64,000 bases of DNA, taken from Trogon surrucura. Lineage: Eukaryota > Chordata > Aves > Trogoniformes > Trogonidae. Shown in pieces: positions 14,601-24,825 of the stretch. A model generated the notes under the pieces. The model saw only the letters and a list, made by a program, of their open reading frames with translations, made no database searches and had not been told where the DNA came from. Made by a program: the position numbers and the translations under genes. The stretch covers positions 4,122,561 through 4,186,560 of the forward strand of contig CM036619.1 of assembly GCA_020746105.1 (NCBI GenBank), read 5' to 3'. Position 1 is the first letter of the stretch. Each line of letters starts with the position of its first letter.

Positions 14601-16786
14601 CCTTGTAAATACCAGTAGCAAAAGGCCTTAACAAAGATAATTTTGTCATTTGCCCAGGGTTGTTGAATTTGCTGCCTCAGTTTCCCTAACCTTCAGCAAT
14701 GGGAATAAGGCAGAGCTAGTATAGACCAAACTAGATTGCTGTACACATGTAAACTCAGCAGGAACAAGCTGGAGTCCTACTTTCTGATTTTCCAGCCTGC
14801 TCATTGTAGGCTTGGCTACAGGTTTTGCCCTACTGAGCACTGGCATTCTGGACTAACAAGTGTGTCCTTACAGCATCCAGCTTAGTAGTACAGACATAAT
14901 TCCCATCTCATTCTGGTGCCTTTTGTGGCTCAAGAAACTAACTCTACCATATCTTTGTGCTGTTCAGGAATATATCCATGTATTATTCCAGGACGTGCTT
15001 TGACCTCTGGAATAATTCCCTTCTCGGAGAAGAGATTGAAACATTGAAGCACAATATTTAGTCAAGTTCAGAGTAGCCATTTTTCTTCCTAAAACTCTAT
15101 TTGTCCTAAGCAAACATACAGAGAACAGATTCAATTAGATCTTTCTTTCCCTTTTCAGTGAAAACTTACTAAAAGCGACAAGGACAAGCGTTCTGAATGG
15201 AAGAAGGTGTTACACTTGAGGGCTAAAGGTTTCTCTGCAAATTCACTTTGTACAATCCCATTAAGGAGAGAGAGAGGAGCATACCTTTCTGCCAGAACTG
15301 CAGAAAATTCAAAAAAAAAAAGTTATACAAACCCCTCACTCCTCAGCATTACTGTATGGGTTATAATTTTCTATTCCAATTTCTACTGTTTTAAGGCAAT
15401 TAAAGGAAATTTAAGGAAATTCCAGGTTGCCATGGATAATAAAATTCTATCGCTCCATAAGAGCCAGGATTTGTCTTACCTCAAGGATAGTAGGTTATGC
15501 AGAACGGCATCTGAGCAACTGTCAAGAGGTGCAGAGACTTTCCATATAAACAGAGGCATGATGGTTGATCATACCTCAATTGCAACAAACTTCAGACTAT
15601 CACTCACATTGTTAACGACTGTATAATATACACTTATGCAGGACGTGTTGAAGAAATCCATCAGGTCTCCCTTGACTCTACTGAATGGTTCAGAAACCTT
15701 GGGTTGAATTTACAATCTGTCATTGCCTTTCAAAATGCCATATGCAAGAGGAGGACAAGAAGTGGGGGAACTGAAATGCCTAGAGAGGAGAAAATCAAAC
15801 AAAACAATCAAACGATCACACTTCAGCCTTCTGTTTTCATAGAATAGTTAATTTTAATCCCCCACATTTCACTTGGCCTAACTTAAAGGAAAATGATTAC
15901 AAAGCAAAATGACTCTTTGGCTACTTGGAAAAGCCTGATGGACAAGTGAAAAAGTAAACTAACACATGATTTAGTCTGCTTTCCATGATGGGCATAACAA
16001 AATTAATTAAAAGTAGTGCCAGACTGCAGTTACACAGAACAGCACACAGTTTAGGATTCAAATTATAACTAGATACATTACACTCCTTACAGATTTCCTG
16101 TATCATTCCTTGTCATTGGTCTCATTCCTATATTTTCTTCCAGTACCTCTACTAAAAAATCCCACATTTTCACACAGAAAAAAAGATGCTAAATCCTGTA
16201 GACAGTTTCAAGCTCATGCCCAATATTTCCTGAGCTCTATTGAAGCTGTGTTTAGAAAGAAGTGTTCATGAAATCTTCAAGGTATCAGACAGTGGATGTT
16301 AGGAAAGGCAGGACCCTGATGATCTAAAACTCAGCTACAAGGATTTTTGGTACCTGCTGTGAGCCAGATGATAGGTCCCACCTCACTTCCCAGAGAAGAT
16401 TCTGGAAATCCGTGACACGGACGAAAAATTCCCAGGCATAACTGAACAAAGAGACTCTATGGCCTTTATAGGAGCTCATGCTGCTCTGTGTCCCTATCCA
16501 CATCCTGGCTTCCATCTGCAGGAAATCAGTGTGTGCAGTCCAGGGGGCACATGAACTACACTCTCGCCCAGTATGGTCCCCGGTCTGTACCAGTATCCCT
16601 CAGGCACTCAATGGCATTCACCCACTGCTTTTTCTAAGTGTATTCTCCTTTCACAATAACCAAGCCCAGCTTACATTTGTAGCAGTGAATGATACTAGAG
16701 AAAGTAATTCTGGAGCAACACATCATCAGTAGGGTAAAACTAACCTAATTCTGAAGTGAGGTGCCCATTTAACAAGTTAATTTTGA
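11630..16786. other. Unique non-coding interval, no gene seen
   Basis: About 5.2 kb with no supported gene. One spot (12082-12099) places a TAATTAG homeodomain-type core next to an ATGCAAAT octamer; see findings. The longest frame, 15207-15626 (139 codons), has no recognisable domain and I treat it as chance. Confidence 0.58.
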
Positions 16787-17336
16787 TCACAGAATCACCG
16801 AATGTCAGGGGTTGGAAGGAACTTCAAAAGATCATCTAGTCCAGCCCCCCTGCCAGAGCAGGGTCACCTACAGTAGGTCACACAGGAACCCATCCCAGAT
16901 GAGTTTTGAATGTCTCCAGAGAAGGAGACTCCACAACCTCCCTGTGCCAGGGCTCTGTCACCCTCACAGTGAAAAAGTTTTCTAATGTTTTTGTGGAATC
17001 TCCTGTGTTCCATCTTGTACCCATTGCTCCTTGTCCTGTCATTGGACATCACTGAGCAGAGCCTGGCTCTGTCCTCCTGACGCTCCCCCTCGACATATTT
17101 ATAAACATTAAAGAGGTCACCTCTCAGCCTCGTCTTCTCCAAGCTAAAGAGACCCAGCTCCTTCAGCCTTTCCTCGTCAGGGAGATGTTCCACTTCCTCC
17201 ATCCTCCCTGTGGCTGCACTGGACTCTCTCCAGCAGTTCCCTGTCTCTCTTGAGCTGAGGGGCCCAGAACTGGACACAATATTCCAGATGAGACTTCACC
17301 AGGGCAGAGTAGAGGGGGAGAAGGACCTCTCTTGAC
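16787..17336 (-). mobile_element. CR1 LINE, 5'-truncated copy of about 550 bp
   Basis: The 3' tail at 16787 reads TCACAGAATCACCGAATG, the reverse complement of a CR1 end. The minus strand codes for a decayed RT C-terminal region with recognisable pieces ([34 protein letters not shown]). The same block in the intact element at 20888-23749 reads [20 protein letters not shown], so the two are related subfamilies. The 3' UTR differs from the intact copy and contains a CTACTGTAGGTGACC-like stretch shared with the small tails at 20768-20855 and 27298-27415. Truncated at about 17336. Confidence 0.92.
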
Positions 17337-19481
17337 AATCTTATATGCAAACTACAGATACCTGTGCCATCTCCATCAAAGGCACCTACAACTGGTTGTT
17401 AGGCAATTCTGTAAAAATTCATATAAGCCCTAAACTGCCTCTACTCAGCTGTCCAAATTGTACGTTTTTAGTGCCCTCTGATTACACTTCTGTGATTTGT
17501 CTTCACACCTTTTTGGCCTCTGGCATCACTTGTGTTTTACTTTCAAGGCCTCTTCTTGTATTTGCAACAGTTCCTTCTATATTCCTTCCTTCAGTATCAG
17601 TCATATAGACAGGTTTAATCTAAGACAATAGATGACAGGTGGCTATAAGATCTAAAAGCACACCTGATCAACTGTCTATTTCATTTGGAGCAGGGAATGT
17701 TCGTATATAAAAATAAGTACATTTTTATAGAAATATAGATTTCCTTTTCTATATGTAACTATATATACAGAGTACAAATATGTATGAATATTTATGCATA
17801 GGTACATTTTACATACATCTGTTTATATATGCATATACAACATGTAAATATACATGTATGAATATAAATTTAGTATGTAAGTGTGTCTATCTAATGACTA
17901 AAATATTCTTTAATAAGAAATAAAGAAATGAATAAGTGAATATTAAATAGAAGTAAAAAATAACAGTAAATGTAAGTTTGGGGTCCCTGACTTCGCAAAG
18001 CTGTTGGATACGCCCCAGCATGTCTGGAATGGAAGAATTTAATTAGGTCAGTCAGGTGCCAAAGCAGGGGGACACACATGAAAACACTGAAATATGTCTA
18101 AGAGCAGCCAACTGACTTGTGAATTAGAAAACAAATTTTGAGCTATGTCTTTTCCTATTAATATGAGCTTATTAAAAATATCTCCCTCATTCTTGCACAT
18201 CTCACTCTTCTTTTGAACAGTCTGACTTTCTCATAACTGAGGTTTGCAGAACTGGATTTCATATTATCTGTTTGACATTGATCACTATGTTGTTAATCTC
18301 AGAATAGGGTCAGCTGCCACTCCCGACTATGAAAGCTGCACAGAAGATTTAGATCAAGGTCCCTATCCGACATGAGCTGAAAGCTCTAATATAACAAATA
18401 AGGCTCTTATTAGCCTATGAAGTAGCCCTCGGTAAATATGCAGTTACAAAAGGACTGAAAGACTATTACGACAACTCACAGAAAGAATATTTAGAATATT
18501 GTTTAAAAGTAAATACAATATTTTTTTCCATTACTCAAAATACGAACATAAAGATAGGATCGGATTAGAATTTATAGATAAAATCATTTTGTAGAAAGTA
18601 GTAAACTGTAATCCCAGGCCAGGAAGGAGGAAATTTTACTGCAGTTTATTGCTGAAATAGTAGGAGCAATAATGGGAATTTGAGGGATGTGTGAGACGAA
18701 AAATTATGAATCATCAGAGGTAACTACTGTCCTTTTGCCAGCATGTATCAACATTCCTACAAGGTATTAGAAAGTAGAAGCCCAGGAATCTTCTAGGACT
18801 GTGGCAAATTGTAGAAGAGATGTTTTCACTGATATGAATGTAGACTGAATGTGAATGTGCAGGTACAAAACATCAGAAGAAGGGCTAAGAAAATGGCACA
18901 TGCTGCTGACACCTACAGTAGCAGGTCATTGAGACTGGAGCACAAAAATGCCTGTGGGTTTTTGTGACAGCCAGCTCTGAAACAGAGGTAGTGACTAAAT
19001 CCTGATGACTCACAACAGTGGGACAAGATAGGGATTAATCACTGTTGGTTCCTGGGTGAGGCAATGAGACACATCCAAAACCACTAGCACAAGGTTAAGA
19101 AGGAGCCAAGAAGCATGGGGAAGGTCTCAAAAATTGGTTTCCTTGTTCTCCATGTCATTGCAAACAATCCTGGACAGACCCCCTGGATACAGGTGTCTTA
19201 GTGCCAGGCTGCTGGGAAGGGTATTTAAAAGCATCTCAGTGCTTGTGAATATGAGAGACTGGAATAAGTTGTCTTTTAAATAAATTAATCTCTCTTCCTC
19301 TGACCTATCACATTAAGCTACACTGTTGCTGCAGTGTTGCAATATCTTTTCCTGCAGGACAACTTGTTAGTCATCATGTGATGAGGAGTTTCTGAGGAAC
19401 ATCCATACTGCCATAAGAAATTCAACATTCATTCACATGGTTATAAGACACGACATGAAACACTCTGTCCAGTGTACATGT
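17337..19481. other. AT-rich non-coding interval
   Basis: No gene seen. The segment 17700-17890 is strikingly AT-rich with many alternating TA, CA and TG steps (low-complexity, possibly a decayed dinucleotide repeat). The rest is unique sequence. Confidence 0.6.
17700..17890. repeat. AT-rich low-complexity tract
   Basis: Composed largely of short TATA, TATG, CATA and ACAT words, without a clean repeat unit. It may be an old, decayed (TA)n/(CA)n microsatellite. No coding or regulatory claim is made. Confidence 0.6.
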
Positions 19482-19680
19482 CCGTCCAACCTCTCTGCCA
19501 AAGCAGGGTCACCTATAGTAGATCATACAAGAACGTGTCCAGACGGATTTTGAAAATCACCGGAGATGAGACTCCATAAAATTTCTGAGCAGCCTGTTCC
19601 AGTGCTCTGTTAACCTCACAGAAAAAAAAAAAAAAAGTATTTCCTTATGTTTAGTTTCCTTCTGGTTTCCTTTCCACATA
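19482..19680 (-). mobile_element. Degraded CR1 LINE 3' fragment
   Basis: Reverse-oriented remnant matching the 3' UTR and last ORF2 codons of the copy at 16787-17336 (shared blocks: GCAGGGTCACCTATAGTAG, GAGACTCCA, CCAGTGCTCTGT). It is interrupted by a run of 15 A at 19622-19636. The typical terminal ATTCTATG repeat is missing at its left edge, so the 3' end has been lost or eroded. Clearly older or more damaged than its relatives. Confidence 0.72.
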
Positions 19681-20767
19681 TCGAAAACCAAACCAACAGC
19701 TAGCGGAGCAGATGCTAACTGACAGGAGCACATCAAAACATTTTAAAACTTGCACCCAGCTTTTGTATGTCTAGTAATCACTTTCTCCAGTTCAGAGGAG
19801 CTGGTAAATAAAATGTTAACACTCACTAGTCCCCCCATCTCTCCAATGTATTCAGAATTAAAGAGAAATAATGAAAAAGTAGAATACATAAAGATTTGTC
19901 AAAAAAAAATTGCTTTTCATTCATTTTCTCTCTCAGTTTTGGCTTCCAAGGAACAGTAAGAACAGGTAACTGAAGGAGAGAATTTGACCAAAGTAGCTTT
20001 ACCTGTTTAAATGTGTAGATGATGGCAGTGAACCACTCACTGTAACAGTCCCAAAAGAGAAATGTCATGAGTCTTGTACTAATTTAAAATTACAAATTAC
20101 TTGTAGCTGATAACTTACCCAATTTAATCACAGGAGGCTAAAACTAAGCACAAATTACTGGAGCTATCTGCAGCTATATTCAGGATAGTCAGTCAAAAAC
20201 GCATTTCACAGATGCTCATTGTTTGCCTAACATAATCTCTTATTGACTACCTCTCATTGCCATTGTGTGTTTTCTTTTGATTTATGCCACATAAGTACTT
20301 TGGAATTATATGTACATACACATGCACCCCCCCTCCCCGCCTCCCAAGAAATTCTCAGCGCATTTATGTTCTTTCATTTGGAATAGGATTAAATAGATGG
20401 CGTCATTAACAAATTCTTCCATAAATGTATCACAAAACCATTTCCTAATTCTCTTCTATAGGTAATTACACTACGGTCTCAGCTATGTGAAATTCAAAGA
20501 ATTCAGTCTGAAACCAAGTCGTTGTCAGAAGACTCTCATTGTTAGACACATGCAGATGTGCTCCTCTATGGAGGAGCTGGTTGACACAGACTTCCTTTCT
20601 GAAACTGTTTTTCAGAGGAGGATGTCTGGACTTATGAGCAGGATCATGGTGGAATTTAAGAAACCCAATGTCCTTTATCAACTCAGCCTCACCTAAGAGT
20701 TGTCATTTATTTTAGTGAATGTCACAGTTTCCTGAACTATACTACAGGAATAAGACCACAGTGCGCT
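19681..20767. other. Non-coding DNA upstream of the intact CR1
   Basis: No gene seen. In particular there is no CR1 ORF1 (the zinc-knuckle or esterase-type protein of full-length CR1) between here and the ORF2 start, which shows that the element at 20888-23838 is truncated at its 5' end. Confidence 0.6.
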
Positions 20768-20855
20768 CTACTGTAGGTGATCCTGCTCTGGCAGGGGGGT
20801 TGGACTAGATGATCTTTAAGGTCCCTTCCAACCTTTAACATTCTGTGATTCTGTG
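20768..20855 (+). mobile_element. CR1 LINE 3'-tail fragment
   Basis: About 88 bp of CR1 3' UTR: a CTACTGTAGGTGATCC block, then GGTTGGACTAGATGATC, AAGGTCCCTTCCAACC and a degenerate ATTCTGTG repeat. It ends about 30 bp before the first ATG of the long ORF2 frame. It belongs to the same 3'-UTR type as 16787-17336, not to the type that ends the neighbouring ORF2 element, so it is a separate older insertion. Confidence 0.85.
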
Positions 20856-20887
20856 GTGTTACTCAAACTCCATGTACACTTATAAGT

Positions 20888-23749
20888 ATGCATTATGAAG
20901 TGTATGTCCTTGGTCAGGTCTACACAACCTTGACAAAAGCATCCCCTAGGGTGAGATCAGTGTGCTCAGCTTGCTCCCTGAAATGCTTATACACCAATGC
21001 ACGCAGCATGGGGAATAAGCAGGAGGAGCTAGAAACCTGGGTTCGGGCAGGAGATTATGATCTGGTGGCAATTACAGAGACATGGTGGGACAGCTCACAT
21101 GACTGGAATGTGGTCATGGGTGGCTATGTCCTTTTCAGGAAAGACAGACCAGCCAGGCGAGGTGGTGGAGTCGCTCTTTACGTGAAAGAGCAACTACAAT
21201 GTCTTGAATACCATCCAGGCATGGATGAGGAGCAAGTTGAGAGTGTATGGGTTAGAATTAAGGGGCAGGCTGGCAGGAGAGATACTGTTGTGGGTGTCTA
21301 TTACAGGCCACCAGATCACGGTGAGGAAGTTGATGAGGCCTTCTACAGGCAGCTGAGAGCGGTCTCACAATCACAGGCCCTGGTTGTCCTGGGGGATTTT
21401 AACTTCCCTGATATTTGCTGGAAGGACAACTCAGCCAGCCAGCCACAGTCCAGGAGGTTCCTCCAGTGCATCGATGATAATTTTCTGATGCAAATGGTGG
21501 AGGAGCCGACTAGGAGAGGAGCACTGCTGGACCTCATCCTCGCTAACAAGGAGGATCTGGTTGAAGCAGTAAAGGTTGAGGGCTACCTTGGCTGCAGTGA
21601 CCATGAAATGGTGGAGTTCAGGATCTCATGTAGCAGAAACAAAATAGCAAGCAGAATTGCAACCCTGGACTTTGCCAAGGCAAACTTTGGATTTTTCAAG
21701 CAATTACTCGAGAAAATCCCATGGGCAAGGCTGTTTGAAGGTAAAGGGGCCCAAGACAGTTGGTTAGCGTTCAGGGACTGCTTCTACCGTGCTCAAGATC
21801 AGAGCATCCCGACACGTAGGAAGTCAAGGAAGGGAGCCAGGAGACCTGCGTGGCTAAACAGGGATCTGCTGGGTAAGCTCAAGGGCAAGAGGAGAATTTA
21901 CAGATCTTGGAAGGCAGGGCTGGCCACTTGGGAAGAATATAAGGCTGTTGTCCGAGGGTGTAGGGAGGCAACTAGGAAAGCAAAGGCCTCCCTTGAATTG
22001 AACCTGGCGAGAGGGGTCAAGGACAACAGGAAGAGTTTTTTCAAATACGTGGCAGATAAAACTAACACCAGAGGCAATGTAGGCCCACTGATGAATGAGG
22101 TGGGTGCCTTGGTGACACATGATACAGAGAAGGCAGAGTTACTGAATGCCTTCTTTGCCTCTGTCTACTCTGCCGGAGGCTGTCCTGAGGAGCCCCATTC
22201 CCCTGAGGCCCCACAGGAAGTCAGGGCAGTGGAGGAGTTTGCTTTAGTCGGTGAGGACTGGATTAGGGACCAATTAAGCAATCTGGACATCCATAAATCC
22301 ATGGGTCCAGATGGGATGCATCCACGGGTGCTGAGGGAGCTGGCTGATGTCATTGCTAGACCACTCTCCATCATCTTTGCCAAGTCTTGGGAGACGGGAG
22401 AGGTGCCTGAGGACTGGAGGGAAGCAAATGTCACTCCAGTCTTCAAAAAGGGCAAGAAGGAGGACCCGGGTAACTATAGACCGGTCAGCCTCACCTCCAT
22501 CCCTGGGAAAGTGATGGAACGACTTATCCTTGGTGCCATCTCAAGGCATATCAGGGATAAGAGGGTCATTAGAGACAGTCAACATGGCTTCACCAAAGGG
22601 AAGTCGTGCTTGACTAACCTCATAGCCTTTTATGAGGATATAACAAGGTGGATAGATGATGGCCGAGCGGTGGATGTGGTCTACCTTGACTTCAGTAAAG
22701 CATTTGACACAGTCTCCCACAGCATCCTTGCTGCTAAACTGCAGAAGTGTGGTCTAGACTCTCAGGTAGTGAGGTGGACTGTGAACTGGCTGAGGGGAAG
22801 AAGCCAAAGAGTTTTGGTCAATGGGGCAGAGTCTGGTTGGAGACCTGTATCCAGTGGAGTGCCTCAAGGGTCGGTACTGGGACCAGTATTATTCAATATA
22901 TTCATCGATGACTTGGATGAGGGACTAGAGAGTACTATCAGCAAGTTTGCTGATGACACCAAGCTGGGAGGAGTGGCTGACACACCAGCAGGCTGTGCTG
23001 CCATCCAGCGAGACCTGGACAGGCTGGAGCGTTGGGCGGGGAAAAATTTAATGAAATATAACAAGGGTAAATGTAGGGTCTTGCATCTGGGTAGGAACAA
23101 CCCCAGGTTCCAGTATAAGTTGGGGAATGACTTATTAGAGAGTAGTGTAGGGGAAAGGGACCTGGGAGTCTTGGTGGACAGCAGGATGACCATGAGCCAG
23201 CACTGCGCCCTTGTGGCCAGGAAGGCCAATGGCATCCTGGGGTGTATTAGAAGGGGGATGGTTAGTAGGTCGAGAGAGGTTCTCCTTCCCCTCTACTCTG
23301 CCCTGGTGAGACCCCATCTGGAATACTGTGTCCAGTTCTGGGCCCCTCAGTTCAAGAAAGACAGGGAACTGCTGGAGAGAGTCCAGCACATGGCAACTAG
23401 GATGATTAAGGGAGTGGAGCATCTCCCTTATGAGAAAAGACTGAAGGAGCTGGGGCTCTTTAGTTTGGAGAAGAGGAGACTGAGGGGTGACCTCATTAAT
23501 GTTTACAAATATATCAAGGGTGAGTGTCACGAGGATGGAGCCAGGCTCTTCTCGGTGACAACCACTGATAGGACAAGGGGTAATGGGCTGAAACTGGAAC
23601 ATAAGAGGTTCCGCTTAAACTCGAGAAGAAACTTCTTCTCAGTGAGGGTGACGGAGCCCTGGAACAGGCTGCCCAGAGAGGTTGTGGAGTCTCCTTCTCT
23701 GGAGACATTCAAGACCTGCCTGGACACGTTCCTGTGTGGCATAGTCTAG
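20888..23749 (+). CDS. CR1 LINE ORF2: endonuclease-reverse transcriptase, open over 953 codons
   Basis: ORF2 of a CR1 retrotransposon. The protein nicks target DNA and copies its own RNA at the nick (target-primed reverse transcription). Visible domains: an exonuclease-endonuclease-phosphatase fold at residues about 31-240 with TNARS (N37), ITETWW (E64), YRPP (139-142), GDFN (D170, N172) and SDH (D238, H239); then a reverse transcriptase at about 500-760 with [28 protein letters not shown] (D601), [10 protein letters not shown] and FADD (D689, D690); then a C-terminal region ending in the usual CR1 sequence before a TAG stop. No frameshift or internal stop is seen. The first ATG probably lies in flanking DNA, because recognisable CR1 protein starts near residue 31 ([14 protein letters not shown]). 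The first methionine inside the conserved part is residue 41 (21008). Family-level function is established knowledge; actual expression or activity is not shown. Confidence 0.93.
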   Translation: MHYEVYVLGQVYTTLTKASPRVRSVCSACSLKCLYTNARSMGNKQEELETWVRAGDYDLVAITETWWDSSHDWNVVMGGYVLFRKDRPARRGGGVALYVKEQLQCLEYHPGMDEEQVESVWVRIKGQAGRRDTVVGVYYRPPDHGEEVDEAFYRQLRAVSQSQALVVLGDFNFPDICWKDNSASQPQSRRFLQCIDDNFLMQMVEEPTRRGALLDLILANKEDLVEAVKVEGYLGCSDHEMVEFRISCSRNKIASRIATLDFAKANFGFFKQLLEKIPWARLFEGKGAQDSWLAFRDCFYRAQDQSIPTRRKSRKGARRPAWLNRDLLGKLKGKRRIYRSWKAGLATWEEYKAVVRGCREATRKAKASLELNLARGVKDNRKSFFKYVADKTNTRGNVGPLMNEVGALVTHDTEKAELLNAFFASVYSAGGCPEEPHSPEAPQEVRAVEEFALVGEDWIRDQLSNLDIHKSMGPDGMHPRVLRELADVIARPLSIIFAKSWETGEVPEDWREANVTPVFKKGKKEDPGNYRPVSLTSIPGKVMERLILGAISRHIRDKRVIRDSQHGFTKGKSCLTNLIAFYEDITRWIDDGRAVDVVYLDFSKAFDTVSHSILAAKLQKCGLDSQVVRWTVNWLRGRSQRVLVNGAESGWRPVSSGVPQGSVLGPVLFNIFIDDLDEGLESTISKFADDTKLGGVADTPAGCAAIQRDLDRLERWAGKNLMKYNKGKCRVLHLGRNNPRFQYKLGNDLLESSVGERDLGVLVDSRMTMSQHCALVARKANGILGCIRRGMVSRSREVLLPLYSALVRPHLEYCVQFWAPQFKKDRELLERVQHMATRMIKGVEHLPYEKRLKELGLFSLEKRRLRGDLINVYKYIKGECHEDGARLFSVTTTDRTRGNGLKLEHKRFRLNSRRNFFSVRVTEPWNRLPREVVESPSLETFKTCLDTFLCGIV

Positions 23750-23838
23750 GCATTCCTGCTCTGGCAGGGGGATTGGACTTGATGATCTTTCGAGGTCCCT
23801 TCCAATCCCTAACATTCTATGATTCTATGATTCTATGA
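20940..23838 (+). mobile_element. CR1 LINE, near-complete ORF2 plus 3' UTR, 5'-truncated
   Basis: The element contains ORF2 and a short 3' UTR of about 90 bp, ending in three ATTCTATG-type units at 23814-23838. The 5' edge is uncertain: it lies after the tail fragment ending at 20855 and before 20978, where conserved ORF2 sequence begins. ORF1 and the promoter-bearing 5' UTR are absent. CR1 copies usually make no target-site duplication, and none is evident. Its closest relative in the window is the 3' fragment at 59031-59218, which differs at only a handful of positions across the shared 180 bp. Open frame and high similarity to a second copy suggest a young subfamily. Confidence 0.9.
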
Positions 23839-24644
23839 TCTGCACAGATATGGCAAAATAAGAATTGAGACCTTCACTACCTCAGAGTCTAATAACTGGG
23901 CAAGACAAAACACATGCACTACAGACACAAAAACTGAAGACAGGCTACCCTGAGAAATTTTAGCTGCCAACAACAAGCCTTGGACAACTCGCAGGAAAAT
24001 CTGCTTTCATACCTAAGTTAAAGTTCATGTAACAAACACCAAAAACCCATCATGGCTGCTATTGTGTATAGACTATAGCAAGCTTGAAAAATTATAAAGA
24101 GACAGGAGCAGGATTAATGGAGATGTTGGGAGAGATTATATTTCTTTCATGACCCATTAACTAATACTGATGTAGAACAATTTCTTGAATACAGTCAGGA
24201 AGTAGCCATGACACTCTTCTCCTTTCCTCACTCATATGGGAGATGTATTTAGCTGTGGACTTGGAACAATTAGGATCACTGGCTAAAACAGCACTGTGCA
24301 AACAACAGATCTTCCAATGCAGTCAAACAGTTATTTGCCTAGAAATGATGGAGTAGAGTGAATGTGAGCCCTGTACTCATGGCATCAGCAGACTTTCACA
24401 GGCTTTCAGATGAATAATACCCTGCAATGAATATATACATACTGTGAGGTAGTTGCATTCCCAAATCTGACCAGATGCATGATTTAACATTGTACAGTGA
24501 AAGATACAGGTCTGAGGAATGAGAAAAATGCCACCATGTGAAGAACATCAAACACTTTTAGCTTGTCAAAAAGTGGGTGTCAAGAGTGTTTTGTTTAGAG
24601 AAAAATAAAAAAAAAAATCATGCAGGTAAAATAATAGATGCAAG
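23839..24644. other. Non-coding DNA, no gene seen
   Basis: Unique sequence immediately downstream of the CR1 tail. Nothing recognisable apart from a short A-rich run near 24600-24617. Confidence 0.6.
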
Positions 24645-24825
24645 AGGGCTCTTCAGTTTGGAGAAGGAATGCAGATCGAAATCCGGTGGCTGGAAGCTAA
24701 ATCATCAGAAGTGAGTCATCACTTTTTTGTAAGGCTGTAGCAAATTCCCCGGAGGAAATGGTGAATTCTCCATTTGTCACATCAAACTTTGATGTCATTT
24801 TAGTCAAACACAGATAAGTAGAGTC
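24645..24825 (+). mobile_element. Ancient CR1 remnant, turtle/crocodile-like type (tentative)
   Basis: GGGCTCTTCAGTTTGGAGAA resembles the codons for GLFSLEK in CR1 ORF2. Downstream, GGTGGCTGGAAGCTAAAT and GTGAATTCTCCATTTGTCAC resemble the ORF2 end and 3' region of CR1 families known from turtles and crocodilians rather than the young avian type. The similarity is patchy, with small deletions, as expected for an insertion predating modern birds. There is no intact frame. I judge this from remembered family patterns, so it needs a repeat search. Confidence 0.5.

Noticed and set aside
16864..17277. 137-codon minus-strand frame as a gene
   Set aside because: It is the remnant of CR1 ORF2 in the copy at 16787-17336, without catalytic motifs.
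20000..20888. CR1 ORF1 upstream of ORF2
   Set aside because: No ORF1-like frame exists here; instead there is unique DNA and an unrelated CR1 tail, so the element is 5'-truncated.
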